Shown piece by piece: positions 59,261 to 64,000 of a stretch of 64,000 bases of DNA (the stretch's first letter is position 1; the number at the start of each line of letters is the position of its first letter). The DNA is from Nocardia caishijiensis NBRC 108228 (GTDB lineage Bacteria > Actinomycetota > Actinomycetes > Mycobacteriales > Mycobacteriaceae): NCBI RefSeq assembly GCF_001612825.1, contig NZ_BDBE01000049.1, forward strand, positions 35,241 through 99,240, in the 5' to 3' direction. The notes beneath the pieces are model-generated. The model was given only the letters and a program-made list of their open reading frames with translations, had not been told where the DNA came from and made no database searches. The translations under genes and the position numbers were made by a program.

Positions 59261-60139
59261 ATGCAGGAGCACGACCCCTTCGCCGACCATCGCAGGCTGC
59301 TGTTCGCCACCGCCTACCGCATGCTCGGCACTGTCACCGATGCCGAGGACGTCCTGCAGGACGCCTGGCTGAAGTGGCACGAGACCGACCGGTCGGCGGT
59401 GGCCAACCCCCGCGCCTACCTGGTCCGCACCGTCACCAATCTCGCACTCAACCGGCTCACCAGCGCTCGCGCCGTCCGCGAGAAGTACGTCGGCCCGTGG
59501 CTGCCCGAGCCGGTGCTCACCAGACCCGATATCGCCGAGGACACCGCATTGGCCGACACCGTCTCCACCGCCATGCTCGTCGTGCTGGAAACACTGACCC
59601 CGGTGGAACGGGCGGTCTTCCTGCTGCGCGAGGTGTTCGGCTACTCCCACGCCGAGATCGCCGAAACACTCGACCGCTCCGAGGCGGGCATCCGCCAGAT
59701 CGCGCACCGCGCGAAGAGCCACGTCCGAGCACGACGTCCCCGCTTCGACGCCGACAAGGCCGCTCGCACCCGCGTCACCGAACAGTTCATGGCCGCCTGT
59801 TCCGGGGGCGACCTCAACGCCTTGATGAACCTGCTCGCCCCCGATGTGACCTGCTGGTCCGACGGTGGCGGCATCGTCACCGCCGCTCGCCGCCCCCTGC
59901 ACGGCCCCGATCATGTCGCGCGCTGGATCCTCGGCGTGCTCGCCAAACCGTCGTCGACCGGCGCCGAACTCGCCGCCACCGACATCAACGGTGAACTCGG
60001 CGCACTGATCACCTTCGCGGGAACGCCGGGCGCCGCCTTCACCTTCGATCTGGTCGACGGCCGGATCCAGAACCTGCGCTTCCAGGTCAACCCGACCAAA
60101 CTGGCGGGCCTGAACCAGGGCCGCGACCTGCTCGGCTGA
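59261..60139 (+). CDS. ECF41-family RNA polymerase sigma factor (SigJ-like)
   Basis: A 292-residue sigma factor. Region 2 is DPFADHRRLLFATAYRMLGTVTDAEDVLQDAWLKW, region 4 LTPVERAVFLLREVFGYSHAEIAETLDRSEAGIRQIAHRAKSHV. A fused SnoaL-like C-terminal domain carries the ECF41 hallmarks DGGG (WSDGGGIVTAARRPLHG) and NPTKL near the end, which regulate activity without an anti-sigma factor. ATG at 59261, 4 bases after the oxidoreductase stop. Confidence 0.93.
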   Translation: MQEHDPFADHRRLLFATAYRMLGTVTDAEDVLQDAWLKWHETDRSAVANPRAYLVRTVTNLALNRLTSARAVREKYVGPWLPEPVLTRPDIAEDTALADTVSTAMLVVLETLTPVERAVFLLREVFGYSHAEIAETLDRSEAGIRQIAHRAKSHVRARRPRFDADKAARTRVTEQFMAACSGGDLNALMNLLAPDVTCWSDGGGIVTAARRPLHGPDHVARWILGVLAKPSSTGAELAATDINGELGALITFAGTPGAAFTFDLVDGRIQNLRFQVNPTKLAGLNQGRDLLG

Positions 60140-60185
60140 CGGGGTGTGGCGCCCGCGCGGATCGTTGCGGGTGAGAATGGGCGTT

Positions 60186-60800
60186 GTGTCTGCTCAGGAA
60201 CTCGCTGTCGACCCGGCCGCCGCGGCGTGCCGGGTACTCGGATCGGTGTTGAGGTCGGGGCCGGTGGCGATGCGCATCGTGGAAGTCGAGGCCTACGGGA
60301 GCGACGCGACCGGCCCGTGGCCGGATCCGGCGGCGCACTCCTGGCCGGGACCGACCGCCCGCAACGCGGTGATGTTCGGCCCCGCCGGGCGGCTCTACGT
60401 GTACCGCTCGTACGGAATTCACCTGTGCGTCAACGTGACCGCGGGCTTCGACGGTGTCGCGTGCGCGGTGCTCGTCCGGGCCGGGGAAGTGGTCGAGGGG
60501 GCCGAGACCGCCCGGGAACGCAGGCCCGCCGCCCGCACCGACGCCGACCTCGCGCGAGGACCGGGCAATGTTGGCAGTTCGCTGGGAATCAGCCTGTCCG
60601 ACTACGGAACCGAGCTGTTCGACCCGTTCTCGCAGGTGCGGCTCGAGCTGAAGCCCCCGGTGCCGGTCGACGAGATCGCCTCGGGTCCGCGCGTGGGGGT
60701 GAGCCTGGCCGCAGAGGTGCCCTGGCGCTTCTGGTTGCCCGGCTCGTCGGCCGTGTCGACCTACCGGCGCAGTCCACGCGCCACCAAACCCGCGATCTAG
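60186..60800 (+). CDS. mpg: 3-Methyladenine DNA glycosylase
   Basis: A 204-residue AAG-type glycosylase that removes alkylated purines. Motifs: RIVEVEAYGSDATGPWPDPAAHSWPGPTARNAVMFGPAGRLYVYRSYGIHLCVNVT with the catalytic Glu in VEAYG, and ARGPGNVGSSLGI. The GTG at 60186 matches the position of the mycobacterial start; an ATG three codons earlier (60177) is possible. The order ABC exporter-mpg-tyrS is that of M. tuberculosis, apart from inserted genes. Confidence 0.93.
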   Translation: MSAQELAVDPAAAACRVLGSVLRSGPVAMRIVEVEAYGSDATGPWPDPAAHSWPGPTARNAVMFGPAGRLYVYRSYGIHLCVNVTAGFDGVACAVLVRAGEVVEGAETARERRPAARTDADLARGPGNVGSSLGISLSDYGTELFDPFSQVRLELKPPVPVDEIASGPRVGVSLAAEVPWRFWLPGSSAVSTYRRSPRATKPAI

Positions 60801-60909
60801 CAGGGATTTCGAAATCTTTTCGCCGACAGCGATGAGTTCTGTGTCGACAGTCCGTCCTATCAGTTGAACGCGCTACCCACCGAGCGCGACCGACCAGAAG
60901 GACGAGAAG

Positions 60910-61332
60910 ATGACCACCGCCACGCTTTCCCCGAACGCCACCGTCCCCGCCACCCGCCCCGGCAAGATCCGCAACCGCGTCCTGTGGACCCTGCAGATCG
61001 TGCTCGGCCTGTTCTTCATCATCGCCTCGGGCGGCCCGAAGCTGGTGATCCCGCACATCCTCATGCAGAACCCGCCGGAGAACCTGACCATCCCGATGGG
61101 GTTGCTGATCTTCATCGGCGTCGCGGAGGTCGCGGGCGGAATCGGTCTGATGGTGCCGCGGGTCGCCGCGTCGGCCGCGGCCGGTCTGTCGGTGCTCACC
61201 GTGCTCGCCGCCGCCACCCAGGCCTTCCTCGCCGACCTGCCCAACATGGCGATCTTCCCGCTGGCGCTCGCCGCGATCTTCGCCTGGATCGCCTACGAGC
61301 GCCGCGCCACCCGCACCGCTGCGACGCGATGA
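60910..61332 (+). CDS. DoxX-family membrane protein
   Basis: A 140-residue protein with four hydrophobic helices (LWTLQIVLGLFFIIASGGPKLV, MGLLIFIGVAEVAGGIGLMVPRV, AAAGLSVLTVLAAATQAFLADLP, FPLALAAIFAWIAY). The FxxSGxxK-like and GVAEVAGGIGLM patterns are those of DoxX/DoxD-like proteins, which in mycobacteria form redox complexes with superoxide dismutase. Followed by two strong hairpins. Confidence 0.87.
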   Translation: MTTATLSPNATVPATRPGKIRNRVLWTLQIVLGLFFIIASGGPKLVIPHILMQNPPENLTIPMGLLIFIGVAEVAGGIGLMVPRVAASAAAGLSVLTVLAAATQAFLADLPNMAIFPLALAAIFAWIAYERRATRTAATR

Positions 61333-61353
61333 GCCAAGGCCCGGCACGCTGAC

Positions 61354-61437
61354 GATCACCGGACATCGAGTCCGGTGATCTCGGCGTGTTCGTGGCATGT
61401 CTCCCGCGACCGAACGGTGGGTTCGGTCGCGGGAGAC
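61354..61437 (+). terminator. Two consecutive strong hairpins
   Basis: First: perfect 11-bp stem (61354-61364 with 61370-61380, loop ATCGA). Second: perfect 17-bp stem (61399-61415 with 61421-61437, loop GGTGG). Tandem terminators after the DoxX gene; the rest of the gap to 61536 should hold the promoter of the lipase gene. Confidence 0.75.
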
Positions 61438-61536
61438 AAAGTGTCGGCGCCGATCTCGTCTGTGAAGCCACTGTGGCGCGCGCCACGCAAGTGCGACGAT
61501 CAGGGACCGGTTCGAGATCGCACCCCAGGAGCGCCC

Positions 61537-62382
61537 GTGTTCAGTTTTTCCAGCACCGACGGTACCGAGATCCATGTGCGCAGCTGGCTGCCGTCGGACA
61601 CCGAACCGCAGGGCATCGTGCAGATCGCGCACGGCATGGGTGAGCACTCCGAGCGCTACGGCCATCTCGCCGAGCGGTTGTCCGCGCTCGGTTACGCCGT
61701 CTACGCCGACGACCATCGAGGCCACGGCCTGAGCATGGGTGAGGTTCCCGGCGAGCTCGGCCCCGACGGCTGGAACCTGCTCGTCGCCGACTTGGTCGCG
61801 CTCACCCAGATCCTGCGCGAGCGCCACCCCGGCCTGCCGGTGACCCTCTTCGGCCACAGCCTCGGATCCTTCGCCGTGCAGCAGTACATCCTCGACCACG
61901 CCGACCTCGTCGACGACATCGTGCTGTCCGGGTCGACCGCCGTCGACGGATTGTTCGCCGAGATCGCCGCCGCCAACGGTGACCTGACCGGCTTCTTCAA
62001 CGCACGATTCCAACCCACCCGCACCGACGCCGACTGGATCAGCCGCGACGAAGCCCAGGTCGACGCCTACGTCGCCGATCCCTGGTGCGGTTTCGCGATC
62101 GACGCGGCGAACCTGGGCGAACTGGCCGCCGTCGCGACCACGCGGCTCGCGAAGCCGGAGGTGCGCACCGATCTGCCCGTCTACGTGATGGTCGGCGACC
62201 AGGACCCGCTCAACGCGGGCCTGCGGCTGAGTGACTTGCTGGTCCAGCGCTACCGCGACGCGGGCCTGACCGACATCACCTACCGCGTCTACCCCGGCGC
62301 CCGCCACGAGGTCCTCAACGAACTCGAGCGCGACGAGGTCGAAGCGGAGCTCGCCGCATGGATCGCCCGCGCCCGGGCATGA
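61537..62382 (+). CDS. Monoacylglycerol lipase-like alpha/beta hydrolase
   Basis: A 281-residue hydrolase starting at the GTG at 61537 (AGGAG 6 bases upstream). Oxyanion region VQIAHGMGEHSERYGHLAERL, nucleophile LFGHSLGSFAVQQ, acid VMVGDQDPL and catalytic His PGARHEVLNE make a full triad. The HGMGEHSERY motif is that of MGL/PldB-type lysophospholipase or monoglyceride lipase. Cytoplasmic; likely lipid turnover. Confidence 0.9.
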   Translation: MFSFSSTDGTEIHVRSWLPSDTEPQGIVQIAHGMGEHSERYGHLAERLSALGYAVYADDHRGHGLSMGEVPGELGPDGWNLLVADLVALTQILRERHPGLPVTLFGHSLGSFAVQQYILDHADLVDDIVLSGSTAVDGLFAEIAAANGDLTGFFNARFQPTRTDADWISRDEAQVDAYVADPWCGFAIDAANLGELAAVATTRLAKPEVRTDLPVYVMVGDQDPLNAGLRLSDLLVQRYRDAGLTDITYRVYPGARHEVLNELERDEVEAELAAWIARARA

Positions 62383-62433
62383 GGACATAACCGGGGTGCG
62401 CCCGGCAGACCGGATGCGCAAAGATAGATCCTC

Positions 62434-63720
62434 GTGACCGGCGACATCTTCGACGAACTGACCTGGCGCGGCCTGATCGCGCAGTCCACCGACCTCGACG
62501 AGTTGCGCGCAGCCGCTGCCGCGCAGCCGTTGACGCTGTATGCCGGCTTCGACCCCACCGCCGCCAGCCTGCACGCGGGCCACCTGGTCCCGTTGCTCGC
62601 GCTCAAGCGCTTCCAGCGCGCGGGCCACCGCCCGGTCGTGCTGGCGGGCGGCGCGACCGGCCTCATCGGTGACCCGCGCGACGTCGGCGAGCGCACCATG
62701 AACTCCACCGACACCGTCGCCGAATGGGCGCAGCGCATCCGCGGCCAGCTCGAGCGTTTCGTCGATCTCGACGATTCGCCGACCGGCGCGGTGATCGCGA
62801 ACAACATGGACTGGACCGGACCGCTGTCGACCGTCGACTTCCTGCGCGATATCGGCAAACACTTCTCGGTGAACGTCATGCTCGCCCGCGACACCGTCAA
62901 GCGGCGGCTCGAAGGCGACGGCATCTCCTACACCGAGTTCAGCTACATGCTGCTGCAGGCCAACGACTACCTGCAGCTGCGGCGCGAATACGGCTGCACA
63001 CTGCAGGTCGGTGGGTCCGATCAGTGGGGCAACATCATCGCGGGCGTCGAACTGAACCGGCGCGTCGACGGCGCGCACGTGCACGCGCTCACCGTCCCCC
63101 TGGTGACCTCGGCCGACGGCAAGAAGTTCGGCAAGTCGACCGGCGGCGGCAGCCTCTGGCTCGACCCCGAACTCACCAGCCCCTACGCCTGGTACCAGTA
63201 CTTCGTGAACACCGCCGACGCCGATGTCGTCCGGTACCTGCGCTGGTTCACCTTCCTGAGCCGCGAAGAACTCGACGAACTGGAACTGGCCACCGCCGAA
63301 CGTCCCTTCGCCCGCGAAGCCCAGAAGCGGCTGGCCGCCGAGATGACGAATCTGGTGCACGGCGAAGCCGAGACCCGCGCGGTCGAACTGGCGAGTCAGG
63401 CCCTCTTCGGTCGCGGTGACCTGCGCGAGCTGCCCGAGTCGACCCTCGGTGCGGCGCTGCGTGAGACCGCGATCGACGGCAAGGTCGCCGAGGTCGCCCC
63501 GGGCGAGCCCAACACAATCGTCGACCTGCTGGTGGCCTCCGGGCTGTGCGAGAGCAGGGGAGCGGCTCGGCGCGCGGTGAACGAGGGCGGCGCGTCGGTG
63601 AACAACGAGCGCGTAGCCGATATCGACTGGACCCCGTCGGACTCCGACTACCTGCACGGTCAGTGGCTGGTGCTGCGTCGCGGAAAGAAGAACATGGCAG
63701 GCGTGCGTCGGATAGCCTGA
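62434..63720 (+). CDS. tyrS: Tyrosyl-tRNA synthetase
   Basis: A 428-residue class I synthetase. The HIGH-type motif is LHAGHLVPLLALKRFQRAGHRPVVLAGGATGLIGDP; the KMSKS-type motif is KKFGKS in SADGKKFGKSTGGGSLW; the tyrosine pocket includes SYMLLQANDYLQL and VGGSDQWGNI. A C-terminal S4 RNA-binding domain (VDLLVASGLCESRGAARRAVNEGGASVNNERV) is present. GTG start with weak ribosome-binding site. No T-box leader is visible upstream. Confidence 0.97.
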   Translation: MTGDIFDELTWRGLIAQSTDLDELRAAAAAQPLTLYAGFDPTAASLHAGHLVPLLALKRFQRAGHRPVVLAGGATGLIGDPRDVGERTMNSTDTVAEWAQRIRGQLERFVDLDDSPTGAVIANNMDWTGPLSTVDFLRDIGKHFSVNVMLARDTVKRRLEGDGISYTEFSYMLLQANDYLQLRREYGCTLQVGGSDQWGNIIAGVELNRRVDGAHVHALTVPLVTSADGKKFGKSTGGGSLWLDPELTSPYAWYQYFVNTADADVVRYLRWFTFLSREELDELELATAERPFAREAQKRLAAEMTNLVHGEAETRAVELASQALFGRGDLRELPESTLGAALRETAIDGKVAEVAPGEPNTIVDLLVASGLCESRGAARRAVNEGGASVNNERVADIDWTPSDSDYLHGQWLVLRRGKKNMAGVRRIA

Positions 63721-63732
63721 TCCGCACGCGGA

Positions 63733-63762
63733 GGCCTGAATCACATTCGTGTGATTCAGGCC
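63733..63762 (+). terminator. tyrS terminator with TTCG loop
   Basis: A perfect 13-bp stem (63733-63745 with 63750-63762) capped by the very stable TTCG tetraloop, 12 bases after the tyrS stop. Confidence 0.85.
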
Positions 63763-63820
63763 GGTTCCGCAGCGCCCGGCGAGGCACTGACCTGCGGGGA
63801 TCCGCTGGTATCCAGGCGAT

Positions 63821-63849
63821 TTGACGTTGCGTTATCCGGCGCGTAACTT
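63821..63849 (+). promoter_or_regulatory. Upstream strong promoter, probably of an rRNA operon
   Basis: TTGACG (63821-63826) and TAACTT (63844-63849) with a 17-base spacer. First of two near-consensus promoters after the tyrS terminator. Confidence 0.6.
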
Positions 63850-63925
63850 AGTGGAAGTCAGAGCGACACGGACGCAAGAGCCGGAGAGCGCCTGGCAAGC
63901 CAAGATCAAGTGACCAGGGTAACGA

Positions 63926-63954
63926 TTGACATCGCCTGGGAGCATGGTTAGGCT
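63926..63954 (+). promoter_or_regulatory. Second strong promoter, probably of an rRNA operon
   Basis: Consensus TTGACA (63926-63931), 17-base spacer, TAGGCT (63949-63954). The remaining bases to 64000 would be the transcribed leader; no coding frame begins there. Tandem promoters of this kind precede rRNA operons in mycobacteria and relatives; the 16S gene itself is not in the window. Confidence 0.6.
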
Positions 63955-64000
63955 GGAACAGTTGCCCAACGGAAGATCCGAAGAGATTCGGTGATCTGCT

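Noticed and set aside
62383..62433. T-box leader before tyrS
   Set aside because: The gap from the lipase stop is only 51 bases, too short for a T-box, and no specifier or antiterminator pattern is present.
60589..63744. A 1051-codon minus-strand open frame opposite mpg, DoxX, lipase and tyrS
   Set aside because: Its sequence is low-complexity Gly/Arg/Val-rich antisense of well-supported genes on the plus strand; high GC removes stops in that frame.
1..64000. CRISPR arrays, tRNA genes, phage genes or an integrase-att island
   Set aside because: No evenly spaced direct repeats, cloverleaf sequences or phage structural genes were recognised; the only mobile DNA seen is the IS3 copy and the IS481 fragment.

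Overview
The window is GC-rich and tightly packed, with many ATGA/GTGA stop-start overlaps. It reads as the chromosome of a mycolic-acid actinomycete, most likely Nocardia or a close relative. Three things point there: an argCJBDFR-argG-argH arginine cluster; a gene order at the right end matching, from memory, the Mycobacterium tuberculosis block Rv1683-Rv1684-Rv1685c-Rv1686c-Rv1687c-mpg-tyrS; and an EspC-like type VII secretion substrate. No tRNA, rRNA body or CRISPR array was seen. The last 180 bases look like tandem strong promoters, probably of an rRNA operon lying just beyond the window.

Region 1 (1-9450): the end of a NarL-type two-component system, a small secreted Cys-containing peptide, then two divergent catabolic units. 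One carries ridA, an IclR regulator and a PfkB sugar kinase. The other carries a D-serine-dehydratase-like PLP enzyme, an N-acyl-D-amino-acid deacylase, a KDPG-type aldolase and a GntP permease. Together they could turn an N-acylated D-amino sugar acid (for example N-acetyl-D-glucosaminate) into pyruvate and glyceraldehyde 3-phosphate.

Region 2 (9470-18822): a TetR regulator with three phased operators and an FAD monooxygenase carrying a repeat insertion. Next comes an AT-richer accessory zone with IS481 debris, a gene remnant and an IS3 element with a frameshifted transposase. These flank the tail of a type VII-secreted RHS/YD-repeat toxin (1478 aa), its EspC-like partner and a candidate immunity gene.

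Region 3 (19137-35535): a WYL regulator with a PPOX-fold enzyme, a TetR-membrane protein pair, a cation/proton antiporter, and the arginine operon argCJBDFR. Then come a decayed Fic gene, an aldose epimerase, three tiny hydrophobic peptides around a GNAT, argG and argH (near-identical ARG boxes precede argC and argG), and an SMR efflux protein.

Region 4 (35566-45862): threonine dehydratase, a beta-lactamase-family hydrolase, a GntR-NCS1 permease-hydantoin/allantoin racemase set, and a 2-methylisoborneol cassette. In that cassette the terpene synthase and GPP methyltransferase sit behind a family 2B encapsulin shell gene with a cyclic-nucleotide-binding-like domain.

Region 5 (45863-64000): a lipase/acyl-CoA-synthetase-like fusion, a sugar-decoration cassette (aminotransferase, GT2, YfhO-like GT-C, GtrA flippase) placed inside the otherwise mycobacterial order, a Trm112 protein, a TetR-ABC exporter with a composite operator, a multicopper oxidase, an ECF41 sigma factor with its oxidoreductase, mpg, a DoxX protein, a lipase and tyrS.
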